Origin: Uranotaenia lowii
Taxonomy: Eukaryota > Arthropoda > Insecta > Diptera > Culicidae
DNA length: 64,000 nucleotides
Direction of reading: 5' to 3'
NCBI RefSeq assembly: GCF_029784155.1
Contig: NC_073692.1
Span: 317,681,141 to 317,745,140 of the forward strand
A program made the translations under genes and the position numbers. Positions 11,162 to 21,333 of the stretch are shown one piece after another (position 1 is the first letter of the stretch; every line of letters starts with the position of its first letter). The notes beneath the pieces were generated by a model, which was not told where the DNA came from, did no database searches, and was given only the letters and a program-made list of their open reading frames with translations.

Positions 11162-14005
11162 TTGTTTTTGATGTCTACTAATCGCGCTCATAACCCTGGC
11201 AACAATGGTAACCATAACATCCCACGTACTATTATGAATTGCTCGCTTCGATCTGATTGTTTAAATATTTGTCACCTGAATATCCAGAGCATTTGTGCAA
11301 GAAATATGAGCAAGTTTGATGAACTCACCGAATGTTTCTTGAATAGTATAGTTGATATTGTCTGTATTTCCGAATCATGGCTGAATAGTTCTGTAGATGA
11401 TAGCATCTTGTCCATTGAAGGTTACCAGTTATTGCGACATGACAGAAAATATGCCCGTGGTGGTGTAATATGTTTATATCACAAAAACTTTCTAAAATGT
11501 AACATCATAGCGTCTTCCCATCACTCCCCAGAAATCTCGAATAAAGTTGAATATCTACTAATTGAAGTGTCACATAATCGTAGAACTTTTCTGTTAGGTA
11601 CGTTTTATAACCCACCTCGCAACGACTGTGTCGAAACTATAAGTAACGTCATAAGTGACTTTTCGCTTGCGTACGAAAACGTTATCTTACTAGGAGATTT
11701 CAATACCAATTTACTAGTCCCTAATGATTCTGCTTATTGTTTTAAAGAAATGATTGATTCCCATGGTTTTTGTTGCTTCAACACCACACCCACCCATTTT
11801 TCTTCCGGTTGTTCGCTCATCGATCTAATGATTACCAATAATAGCAATTTTTTACTAAACTTCAATCAGGTTTCTGCTGCTGGGTTCTCCAAACATGATA
11901 TGATTTTTAGTTCTATTAATATGAATCGAGATATAATGCACACGAACAAATCCGTAAGAGACTACTCGCGCATCGACTTGCCTGTATTGATTAGAACATT
12001 TAATTCAATTGACTGGAGCTTTTGTAGCCGTGTAAATGACCCCGATATAGTAATTGATCTATTCAACAATCACATTCTAAGCCTGTATGAAAATTTTGTA
12101 CCATTGAAAACAGTTCGGCCAAGGCAGAATCCTTGGTTTTCTCATAGCATTCGTGAATCTATGCATGATAGAGATTTAGCTTACCGTATTTGGGAATCAT
12201 CTAGATCATTATCGGACTTTTCACAATACAAACGTTTAAGAAATGCTGTAAGCAATAAAATAAAACGTGCAAAAGTAGATTTTGTTTCAAACCAAATGCA
12301 ATCCGCGAATTCAAGTCAAGAACTTTGGAGACGAATAAAAAGTATTCATAGATTCAATTCTAAATCTGATGTTATAACATCTCACACATGCAATGAAATT
12401 AACACCTACTTTGTATCTAATTTTTCACCAGACAATACATCTTTACCCATTTTACCTCCGAATCAAAGCGGCTTTAAATTTGATCCAATTAATAATAACG
12501 ATGTAGTTTTGGCATTAAGTTCTATAAAATCAAACGCGGTTGGACACGATGGAATTTCTTTAAAATTTATCAAATATCTACTACCTTCAGTTATAACTCC
12601 TCTGTGTGAAATCTTTAACACAATCTTACTATCAGGAAAATTTCCAAAGCTTTGGAAGATTGCTAAAATAATACCGATTAAAAAAAATACTAAAGCTAAA
12701 GGAATTTCAAATCTGCGTCCTATAAGCATTCTAAGTTCGCTTTCCAAAGTATTTGAACGTATAATAAATAAACAAATTCAGTCTTACATTAACAGTATGA
12801 ACTTGCTAAGTCGATTTCAGTCAGGATTCAGGGCACACCATAGCACAACGTCGGCAATGTTAAAAGTAATCGATGATATACAAAATCTGGTGGATAAAAA
12901 ACAAATTGCCATTTTATTGATGATAGATTTTTCTAAGGCTTTTGATAGAGTTTCACACGTCAATTTACTGAAGAAATTATCCTCTCAATTCCATTTTTCA
13001 CGCAGTGCTATTTTTCTTATACAATCATATTTATATAATCGAACTCAAATTGTTTTTATTGGAAATGATCTCTCAAATCCGGCTAACGTTTTATCAGGAG
13101 TGCCACAAGGTTCCATTCTGGAGCCCTTGTTCTTCTCTTTGTACATTAACGACTTAGAAAACGTTTGCTCAAATTCCAACATTCATTTATTTGCTGATGA
13201 CGTGCAAATCTACATTTGTTTATCAGAAGTCTCGCCATACCAAGCAATTGACTTGATGAATATAGACTTACGAAGCGTTTTTCAATGGTCCATACGTAAT
13301 TCGTTACCCATTAACAATGATAAGACCAAAGCATTATTTTTTCCTTCCACCACCGACTTGACCAGCACTCCACAATTAGTCCTCGGGAATCAAAATATTC
13401 AGTATGTCGAAAAAGCAACGAGCTTAGGTGTACCTATTCAAAGAGATTTACAATGGAATTCATTAGTATATGCTCAGTGTACCAAAATATATAATATTTT
13501 ACGAACTCTTAGACTTAAAACAAGTATTCTTCCTTCGGCCATTAAATTAACTCTTTTTAAAGCACTTATCCTTCCACATTTCATCTTCGGAGCTGAATTC
13601 CTATTACAAGCTACAGCAATGTTAATGAATCGTCTTCGCTTAGCTTTGAATTGTTGTGTTCGCTATATATTCAATTTGAATCGATTCCACAGAGTAAGCC
13701 ATCATCACCCTCAGCTGTTGGGGTGCTCTTTTAAAGATTTTTATAAATATAGAGCTTGTATATTTTTGCACAAAATCGTTCACACGGGTAAACCAGCTTA
13801 TCTCAACGAGAAAATCATTAGATCTCGTAGTTCTCGATTAAGATTTCTCATTATTCCGCGTCATCGTACCGAGTCATATGGACGTACCATTTTTGTCAAG
13901 GGTTTAGGTATTTGGAATCAGCATCCAAATAACCTACGAAACTGTAATTCTCTTTCAACTTTTAGACGAGATTATAGAAATTTCCTTAGTGTAAGAAACC
14001 AGTAA
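11162..14005 (+). CDS. Retrotransposon ORF2: apurinic-type endonuclease plus reverse transcriptase
   Basis: 947-residue open frame. Residues about 30-260 form the endonuclease (CHLNIQSI, ISESWL, LLGDFNTN, SKHDMIF). Residues about 450-720 form the reverse transcriptase (NAVGHDGIS, LRPISILSSLSKVFERI, SGFRAHHSTTSA, DFSKAFDRV, GVPQGSI, and catalytic FADD at 677-680). A C-terminal domain of about 200 residues follows. It nicks target DNA and copies the element RNA. The frame is uninterrupted, so loss of function may be recent. One unusual residue is Glu654 in GSILEPLFF, where relatives have Gly (QGS.LGP), and this may impair the enzyme. An upstream Met also exists in frame (MFLMSTN), and either could start. 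Confidence 0.85.
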   Translation: MFLMSTNRAHNPGNNGNHNIPRTIMNCSLRSDCLNICHLNIQSICARNMSKFDELTECFLNSIVDIVCISESWLNSSVDDSILSIEGYQLLRHDRKYARGGVICLYHKNFLKCNIIASSHHSPEISNKVEYLLIEVSHNRRTFLLGTFYNPPRNDCVETISNVISDFSLAYENVILLGDFNTNLLVPNDSAYCFKEMIDSHGFCCFNTTPTHFSSGCSLIDLMITNNSNFLLNFNQVSAAGFSKHDMIFSSINMNRDIMHTNKSVRDYSRIDLPVLIRTFNSIDWSFCSRVNDPDIVIDLFNNHILSLYENFVPLKTVRPRQNPWFSHSIRESMHDRDLAYRIWESSRSLSDFSQYKRLRNAVSNKIKRAKVDFVSNQMQSANSSQELWRRIKSIHRFNSKSDVITSHTCNEINTYFVSNFSPDNTSLPILPPNQSGFKFDPINNNDVVLALSSIKSNAVGHDGISLKFIKYLLPSVITPLCEIFNTILLSGKFPKLWKIAKIIPIKKNTKAKGISNLRPISILSSLSKVFERIINKQIQSYINSMNLLSRFQSGFRAHHSTTSAMLKVIDDIQNLVDKKQIAILLMIDFSKAFDRVSHVNLLKKLSSQFHFSRSAIFLIQSYLYNRTQIVFIGNDLSNPANVLSGVPQGSILEPLFFSLYINDLENVCSNSNIHLFADDVQIYICLSEVSPYQAIDLMNIDLRSVFQWSIRNSLPINNDKTKALFFPSTTDLTSTPQLVLGNQNIQYVEKATSLGVPIQRDLQWNSLVYAQCTKIYNILRTLRLKTSILPSAIKLTLFKALILPHFIFGAEFLLQATAMLMNRLRLALNCCVRYIFNLNRFHRVSHHHPQLLGCSFKDFYKYRACIFLHKIVHTGKPAYLNEKIIRSRSSRLRFLIIPRHRTESYGRTIFVKGLGIWNQHPNNLRNCNSLSTFRRDYRNFLSVRNQ

Positions 14006-14154
14006 TTTTTTTTTGTAGATTTAAGAGATTTTTTAATGTTATAAAATTATTAGTTGACCAGAACACAAATCAGAGAATGACCTTAATTTAAACTAAGCAG
14101 TGCAAATTGTAGTAATTTATAAGGAATTGAATTACCTTAAACTACATGATTATC

Positions 14155-14185
<31 letters not shown>

Positions 14186-14194
14186 TAAATTGCC

Positions 14195-15440
14195 CAATAA
14201 AATCTTAAAGAATAGAGTAAAGAACTTCAAGGAGAGAGAACACACTAAGAATATTTTTATTTTACCAAGAATGAAGAAATTTCTCAGGAAATAAAAAGGC
14301 TTAAATTTTAAGGATTTTATACTATAAGCGGGAAAATCTGATGTTCGAAGCAGATTCGGAAGTTGTCATGAGAAAGTTGCTTACTTCTTCGTAATTCTCA
14401 ACATAAATGTTTAATCTAGAGCTACGAATATCCAATATGAACTAAACCAATATTGATGGTATATAAATTTAAATTTATATTCTTAATGCTATCTCATTTA
14501 AAACCAAATTCTTAACTGTAATTCCAATTCATAATTTGAATCTGAAATTTGAGCTCATTGGATAATTTCCAATCAAAATGAATCGTATGAAAAATACAAT
14601 TAGAATCAACGAATAGCTTTATTTCAGTTTTGAATTTTTATGACGATAACATTTAAGCTCGTTAATTTCAATTTAAAATTAATCTTAAAATGCATAGTTA
14701 AAAAATTATGAGAATAGTAATTATTAAGACAGTGGAATTATAACATTTTAATTTTGATCAATCAACTGAACAGGTTTGAAGAAGTAATTTCGATTCTTAT
14801 TAGAGTTATGGCCCACCAAAGTTGAAACATAATTATTGAAATTGTTGATTTATCTCGAAACCATTTTGCAATTTTCTTCTAAACATCGTTTGTTTTTTTT
14901 GCGGAAAGATGTTTGTGATTGATTCAGATTAAACCTTTTTTTTTTAAATAAAAATAAAAAAAAACAGCGATTTTTCACAAAATATTTTTTTTTTCAAAAA
15001 TAAATTTGTTTTCTTTTCAATTTTTCTGCATACTTTGTTCAATACATATTCTTTGAAATATCGATATTTTCGATACTATGATATTTTAATCAGAATAAGG
15101 GTGCGAATTCGAAGCTGCAATATAGAACAAAATTTGAATATCGGTCTTTTATTTTTTGTTTTAGAAATCTATTTTTATTTCAGATTACGTTGAGAGTTCT
15201 AATCTACTGATCGTAATGGATGGAATAAAAGACTTTTTTGTTTTTAATCACTTCAAAATATTTAAATTTTGAATCCGTAATTTTTTTTTACACTTTACTA
15301 AACGTGAATAAATTTGAATTTAATGGATTTTTTGGATTATTTGATTTAAAAACTTCGCATATGAAATTCTGTATGGGTTTAATTTAAAATAGCAACCCAA
15401 GTAACCAAAAAGCTCATAAAACAGGTACAAAAAAGCTTAC
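14195..15440. other. Intronic spacer, no feature seen
   Basis: Very AT-rich intron 2 sequence between the retrotransposon tail and the DD37E transposon. It contains poly-T/poly-A runs near 14890-15010. I see no exon, RNA gene or repeat family in it. Confidence 0.5.
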
Positions 15441-15442
15441 TA

Positions 15443-16722
15443 AAGTCTGCTTCATTTAATATTGGAACAAATTCTTTTGCTCATTGTGGCGCTCCTAGTG
15501 GACGGATTTGGAAACTTTTTTCACCCACGTGTCGGGAAATTCATTACCTTTCACCATGTATTTATGTCATAACACCAAACGATAGCATTTTGTAAACAAC
15601 CGCCATGGAAGCCGAACGGAGAGATCAAATTGTGCACAGTTTTCTTGAAAATCCATTGTTGTCGGCATCGAAGCTAACTAAACAGCTTAAAATGCCCAGA
15701 AATACCGTATGGCGTGTTATCAAGCAGTACAAGGAAACATTGACGACGGCTCGGAAGCCGCATTCGAAGCGTCGGAGTGGAACTGTCGACCGGAAACTGC
15801 GTGGGAAAGTCATCAAGGCCGTCAAGAGGAATCCCAATCTTTCAGACCGCGATTTGGCCAATAAGTTCCAGGCCGCTCACAGTACGGTGCGACGAATTCG
15901 TCTCCGGGAAGGAATAAGGTCATTCCGAGCCAGCAAACAGCCAAATCGGACGCTGAAGCAGAACAATGTGGCAAGAATCCGTGCTCGAAAGCTGTACGAC
16001 CAAGTGCTGACCAAGTTCGACGCGGACGTGAAGGCGGACTTTGGGCAAATCCCAGGTCAAAAATTTTATTTGGCGACGGCTCGGGGGGATGTACCTGCTA
16101 AATTTAAGTTCGTGTTTGCGGATAAATTCGCCCGCAAGTACATGATTTGGCAGGGGATATGCAGTTGTGGACAGAAAACCAAAGTCTTTCTCACTGACAA
16201 GACAATGACATCAGAAGTCTACAAAAAAGAGTGCCTACAGAAACGGATTCTGCCGTTTATTCGTGCCCACGACCGTCCAGTAATGTTTTGGCCGGACCTC
16301 GCAAGCTGCCATTACAGCAAAACGGTTATGGAATGGTACGCAACGAACGGGGTCAGCGTAATACCGAAGGACCTCAACCCCCCAAACTGCCCCCAGTTCC
16401 GGCCGATATAGAAATACTGGGACATCACGAAGCGGAGGCTTAAGGCAAAGGGAAAACTTGTTAGGAACATGACTCAAATGAAGAACTGGTGGAATCAAAT
16501 CGCCAAAACGGTGGACGAAAAGGGTGTGCGCCGCCTAATGTGCCGTATTACGGGAAAAGTACGAGAATTTCTTCGAAACAGCAATGAATAATTTTTTTAA
16601 TTTTTTTTTATGAAAGAGTACAGAAAATGCTACATTTGTATGAAAAACAAATTATGAATTCGTTAATAAATGACTAAACTACACGCAATTGTTTGTGTTC
16701 CAATATTAAATGAAGCAGACTT
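15443..16722 (+). mobile_element. ITmD37E-type DNA transposon, copy 1, TA-flanked
   Basis: A complete-looking 1280-bp element. The left terminus AAGTCTGCTTCATTTAATAT and the right terminus (same sequence on the other strand) form near-perfect inverted repeats of at least 25 bp. Each is flanked by TA (15441-15442 and 16723-16724), the target duplication of the IS630-Tc1-mariner superfamily. Inside is one transposase frame with disabling changes. It lies in intron 2 of the tartan-like gene on the opposite strand. Its TIR is unrelated to that of copy 2, so the window holds two different DD37E families. Confidence 0.88.
15605..16591 (+). pseudogene. DD37E transposase, copy 1: catalytic Glu codon is a stop, first Asp block deleted
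   Basis: It starts at ATG 15605 (CGCCATGGAA). Residues 1-110 hold two helix-turn-helix segments (LSASKLTKQLKMPRNTVWRV and LSDRDLANKFQAAHSTVRRI). The catalytic domain follows. The second Asp is in FWPDLASCHY. Exactly 37 residues later, where the family has RPIEKYW, the sequence reads RPI-TAG-KYW, so the catalytic Glu codon is the nonsense codon (at about 16409-16411). The frame then continues open to ..VREFLRNSNE at 16591. Relative to copies 2 and 3, the stretch between LTKFD and VKADF is seven residues shorter and lacks the MDDE motif with the first catalytic Asp. The enzyme would be inactive on both counts. Confidence 0.85.
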
Positions 16723-16724
16723 TA

Positions 16725-18271
16725 AGCCCCATCATTGATACAAAATATGTTCTATACAGCCAAAAATTAAAGATTTTATTAATATTTTCAAGTTCCAGAA
16801 CAAGTCTTAATGATCTTGTATTCCGCTTTCAGCGGCTTTTCAATTCAGTTTCCAAAAAATTTTAAAATGAGCAAAAAAAACTCTCTCTCTTTCTCAATTG
16901 CACCCTTAGAATCGGTTCATACCACCATCTATTGATTATTTATAATGTTCAGTACATGATGCCGCTATGATGCCACGCGTCGGATTCCAAACTCGACAAA
17001 TTGCGGTTTGCCGAAATTTGTTCGATTTGCTGCTGAATTGCTTCTTTTCTACATTTCCTACGTATATCGCTTCAGAATGGACACTCAAATATATAATTAT
17101 TTATTAAAAAAATGCCCGACTTGGGGATCAAACCCCAACCTTCGTGGTGAGAATTGAACAGGCTATTTAAGCCCTGTTTGAAGGGTAAAGAAGGGTGTTG
17201 TCCGAGTTCCCGGCTCAGGTGGGCCTCCCGAGGGAGAACGAAATCAAATAAGACACTCCTTAAAGTTCTATAAATCTAGGGAAAAAATGATACTAGAACA
17301 TGACAAATCTATGCAGAATCCAGTGATTATGCAAAAAAAGAATCTAGAGAAAAGCTACGAAAAACACTATTTAATTATCAATTTTTTATCGAAGCACGTC
17401 AGCAGCGTTCAAATCGTTATTTAAACTAAAAAAAAATAGGAAAAAATAGCTTTCTATTTCAGCCAGATAATAGTTTGCTTTACTTATCTATTTTACTTTG
17501 AAAACCAGTGTTTGTCCGAATTAATCTGGGATTACCACAATATATAATGCTTTCTCGTATTTATTGAATATAGAAAATATATTAGGAGTTTTCAGTTTAT
17601 AACCTCCATTATGATGATTTGAATTTTAAATATTTTCTTTACATTAGAGTAAATGTAACGGTTTTCGCGGGGGCTTGAATAGATGTATCTTAAATACGTC
17701 TTGTTGAAAAAATACAGTAAATTATTTTCAGTTTTTGAAAGAAGATTTGCAGTACAGCAGAGGTAGCATAAATAAAAGCATTTACTTCAAACTCAACCAT
17801 TATTTGTGAGGAATACGTAACGTACATTTAATATTCCAAAATTAAAAAAAAAATGCCGGGTGATATTGAAATTTAAAAAATTTTTGAAGAAAGTGGAAAA
17901 AAAACATTGAACATTTTTTGAAATTAAGAGCATTCTCGAGCTTCACTGGCAATTTAATAAATAAAACCAGATGATTTTTAATTCACTCTTAATCAGCAGA
18001 AGCATAACTTTAAAAAATGTAAAATAAATGTTAGCTTTTTGATCATTTCAAACATTTGCTTTGGTTCTTACACTCTACACCCTCCTTTGAAAATTCATTT
18101 TGTAAAATCGTATAAGTACTGTTTGTAATGACTTCTTATTGAAAAAATCAGCAATTCTGAGTTCTTTTATTGAATTTCCACTAGAATTTGAGTTTAAGAT
18201 TTTATATTCGAAATGAAACGTTTCCAACTAATTCACTTCAAGTTTCATACACTCTTGATTCTGATGCATGT
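16725..18271. other. Intronic spacer, with a weak tRNA-like patch
   Basis: AT-rich intron 2 DNA. At 17105-17190 the minus strand has GGGGTTTGATCCCC (close to a pol III B box) followed by GTCGGGC and a T-run. This recalls the 3' half of a tRNA or tRNA-derived SINE, but no pairing acceptor strand or clean A box is present. Nothing else is seen. Confidence 0.3.
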
Positions 18272-18584
18272 ACTTCTTATGTATAAAAATGGAGGCGTTT
18301 TCTTTGTAACACCATCACGTATGAATGGTCGGTCAGAATTAAGTGAAATTTGGTATCCGAGGGTTTTTTCGGGCCAGAGATGGTTTGTGTAGTTTCGAGA
18401 TTATTACTTTTTATGGAAGAGGGGCTTCTATACAAAATCAACTAGAAACGGGACAAAACTCGAACAACTTGAAGACGATTTTCATGAAAACTGATTAACG
18501 AGCTTGAAAAGGTTAAAAAACTGTAAATTTTTTTCAATGATTTATTAGGTAACGGGTAAAACGAAGTTTACCGGGTCAGCTAGT
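18272..18584 (+). mobile_element. Short non-autonomous Helitron/Helentron-like element
   Basis: The left end TTCTTATGTATAAAAATGGA and the right end ACGAAGTTTACCGGGTCAGC-TAGT match the terminal patterns I know from insect Helitron-like (Helentron/HINE) elements, whose 3' ends read ..CCGGGTCAGCTAGT. No terminal inverted repeats or target duplication are expected or seen. The roughly 313-bp length means no helicase is encoded. The identification rests on remembered end motifs. Confidence 0.55.
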
Positions 18585-21333
18585 TCATTTAAAAATTATT
18601 TATCCTGAGTTAAGCATATCATTTCCAAGTTTACCGTTTTCAAATTACTCAAATAATAAAAACACTCTCATAGTTGAATTGCGATTTGCATTGAGGGATT
18701 CTCTAACCATGAATGATTCCAGATTTTTAATCTCAACATCTTCCAATTTCCAGATTATGTGCTTTGAACATTTAATTTCCGTTCTGAACTTATGTTTTCA
18801 AATGTAACTTTTGACACATTAAGAAGAACTGTTTGACAAAAACTTCGTTTTTTTTTTAATTTAATCTGAGGAAAATGATTTTATTTAAGGTTGTAATCTG
18901 CAGAACTTTTTTTCACTACGTTGTCTTACAACGATTGTTTTAGTGTGATGAAGATATGGTATTGAAATAAATATTTGGATTTTAACTATGCATTATTCAT
19001 TTACTGCTTTGACTCTTTTTGTAACTTTGATTCTCAATTTTGATTTAAATTTAATTTGTTATTTGCTTCTCAAAACTTTATTTGAAATTATGATTTCAAG
19101 ATGAGACACTGAATACGATTCCAGGTTTTGAATTCAACTTCTGAACTCTTATGACTGCATCTCCTTGAAATTTGGATTGATTTATTTTGTTTTTTTTTTC
19201 ATTTTTTATTTTGGAATCTTAGTCTGAAATTTCAATGTTTCTCTCTTATTGCCATGATGGAAATATTTATATAGTTTTGTTTGAATTAACTGAATTTTAA
19301 AAAATAAAAAAGTTCATGATAAATAATGAATAATAATTAAACTTGAAGTGGTAATAAGACTTTGTAGCATATTTTCAGGCGCACCTGCCCAACCAGATAT
19401 CCGGCTTTCCAGAAAGAAAGAAAACACCTCAATGCACGTTTTGTGACTTAAGAAATCCCCTTTTGAGTACTTTGTGTCCTTTATGTGACTTAAGTCCCTT
19501 ACAACGTGCATATAAATCTCTTTGCGACTTTCAAGTTCATTAATGAGAAAATATAGTTCACTCTTGGGAATTGGGCAAAATAAGTCACATACAACGCATA
19601 TATTAATCACTTTTGCAACTTCCAAGTTCATTAATAAGTACAAAAAGTTCAGACAAAAGAATTGGGCAGTTGATTCTCTTTGTCAGTCAAAATATAATTG
19701 TAAAGCCTTCATTCAAGTAAATATGTGACTTTTTATTACGCCTTTTAATCTGGTTAATGGATTAAACTAGATTCAATTTTTTTTTTGTTTCTACATTTTC
19801 GCATGATGCATAGGTCGGTCTGGTGGAAGCCCTGCCATTTGTTTTATTATAAATTGGACATACAACATAAACTACGTTGTCCGATGATGAAACGAAATGG
19901 GAATCAGCAATGCTCAATTCAATACATGTCAAAATAAGATAAATAAGAAATGTTATCATATCAATATTCATTCTAAAAATTTGAAAACTAGATTTAAATT
20001 TTTTCTAGCCGTATTTAATTTAGAGAAAAATGTTAAAAAATTCTCAGATTGATTTTCAATGCTTTGAGCTTAGTTTTGAGTAAAATTTGGCTCTCAAAGC
20101 ATCCTAAGAATTGAAAACTGTTTTTAAGAAATTTGTAGTTTTACATATATTAGAGAGAAATTTTTTTAAAATCTTTACAGAAATAGGTATTTTAAATGTA
20201 CAAATTGGGTTCTCAAGTGACGAAAATATTTATATTTTTGAGCACCAGAAAAAAAAGCACTAATGACCGATAAATCATCTTGATCCAAAATGTAGACATG
20301 CTGTACAGATTTTTCCTCAATTTTCATCATCAAACATTTTTTAATTTTCTTTTATAATCAATTTTAAAACGCGTTTTTAACATAAACTTGTTAACTCGGG
20401 GCGAACAGAGCACAATTTTTCGCGGCACGATGAGCATTTTCTGCCTTCGAATCTAACAGCGAATTTTACTCGATGATGGCTTGACAAGTTCACATCCAAA
20501 GATTTAGCCTATTGTTAAGGTATCGGAGAGGTAATCAGATGATTCGAGTTGGATTCCTGGTCCCTCATCGTGCCCTGATAAATGGTTCTTATACTACCCC
20601 AGGGGGCTTGGGTTCCTTTGATTATGCCCCCTACTATGCCCTTACAGTAGGGTGTCCCAAAATTGCATCTTGTCTGGGAATCTGTGGGCTCAACCTCCAA
20701 ATGATAGATTTGGGTGAATGAATCTAACAAAAATCATGTTTAGAGGTTCCGGAAACGCTATCTTTGAAAAAATGTTTATAACACACTTGAGTTCTGCGGC
20801 TTTTATTATGCTATTTCAAAATAAAAGTTTAGGAGCAATTGAGTGACATTTTAAAAAAGAAAAAAAATATTGAGGCCCTCAGAACTAGTGGAAGATAAGT
20901 TCTAAAACCATCGATTTTGAGTGAATTTTACCAATCGATTTTTATCTTAATCTACATATGGTGCAAAACTCAGATTAAAAAAACTTTTAGCACTTATGAA
21001 CAATTGGCTTAAAACTTCTCGAATATTAAAAAAATAATAAATAAAATAAATAAAATTTCGAATTTACAAAAATATTTGAAAAATCGATCATCTTGACAAC
21101 ATTGAAGCGCGTTTTTCTTAAACTATCATTGTGCAGTATTGTGCACCCTTTGATTCTGAAAGCCTCAAATGATATTTGATGGAGAAAAATCTCCAGCGAG
21201 CACACTCGTTTTCAACGCGATATGTACATTGATCGCATGGCAAATTCGCGGGGCATATTAGAGCATGTTCCTGATCCCCCTATGTTTGTTCCTGTTAATA
21301 CATTTATCTAACTTTACATAAGATTTCGAAAAC
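18585..21333. other. Intronic spacer apart from the 95-bp duplication
   Basis: AT-rich intron 2 DNA. Around 20505-20770 there is a more structured patch (GGGGGCTTGGG, CAGTAGGGTGTCCCAAAA) that looks like a fragment of a dispersed repeat. No inverted termini or coding frame of interest could be shown. Confidence 0.35.
19488..19672. repeat. Two-copy tandem duplication, unit about 95 bp
   Basis: The segment ACTTAAGTCCCTTACAACGTGCATA..CAAGTTCATTAATGAG..GAATTGGGCA is followed by a diverged second copy (ATAAGTCACATACAACGCATA..CAAGTTCATTAATAAG..GAATTGGGCA). Function unknown; it is intronic. Confidence 0.6.

Larger units (their letters stand above)
9860..14194 (+). mobile_element. Near full-length CR1/Jockey-group non-LTR retrotransposon
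   Basis: The element has a broken ORF1 (9995-10745), a 416-bp spacer and a long ORF2 (11162-14005), then a short 3' UTR and a (TAAA/AATA)n tail at about 14157-14190. There are no LTRs. It sits in intron 2 of the tartan-like gene, on the strand opposite the gene. The 5' boundary is approximate, since no target duplication could be fixed because the tail merges with AT-rich DNA. The endonuclease-then-RT order, and an ORF2 C-terminus of the type found in CR1/L2-like elements (..GRTIFVKGLGIWNQHPNNLR), support the group assignment. The exact clade is uncertain. Confidence 0.8.

Noticed and set aside
17105..17190. tRNA-like 3' half on the minus strand (GGGGTTTGATCCCC..GTCGGGC then T-run)
   Set aside because: No complementary acceptor strand and no proper A box or anticodon arm, so it is not called as a tRNA gene.
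20500..20770. Possible dispersed repeat with CAGTAGGGTGTCCCAAAA
   Set aside because: No inverted termini or second copy in the window. Left as spacer.
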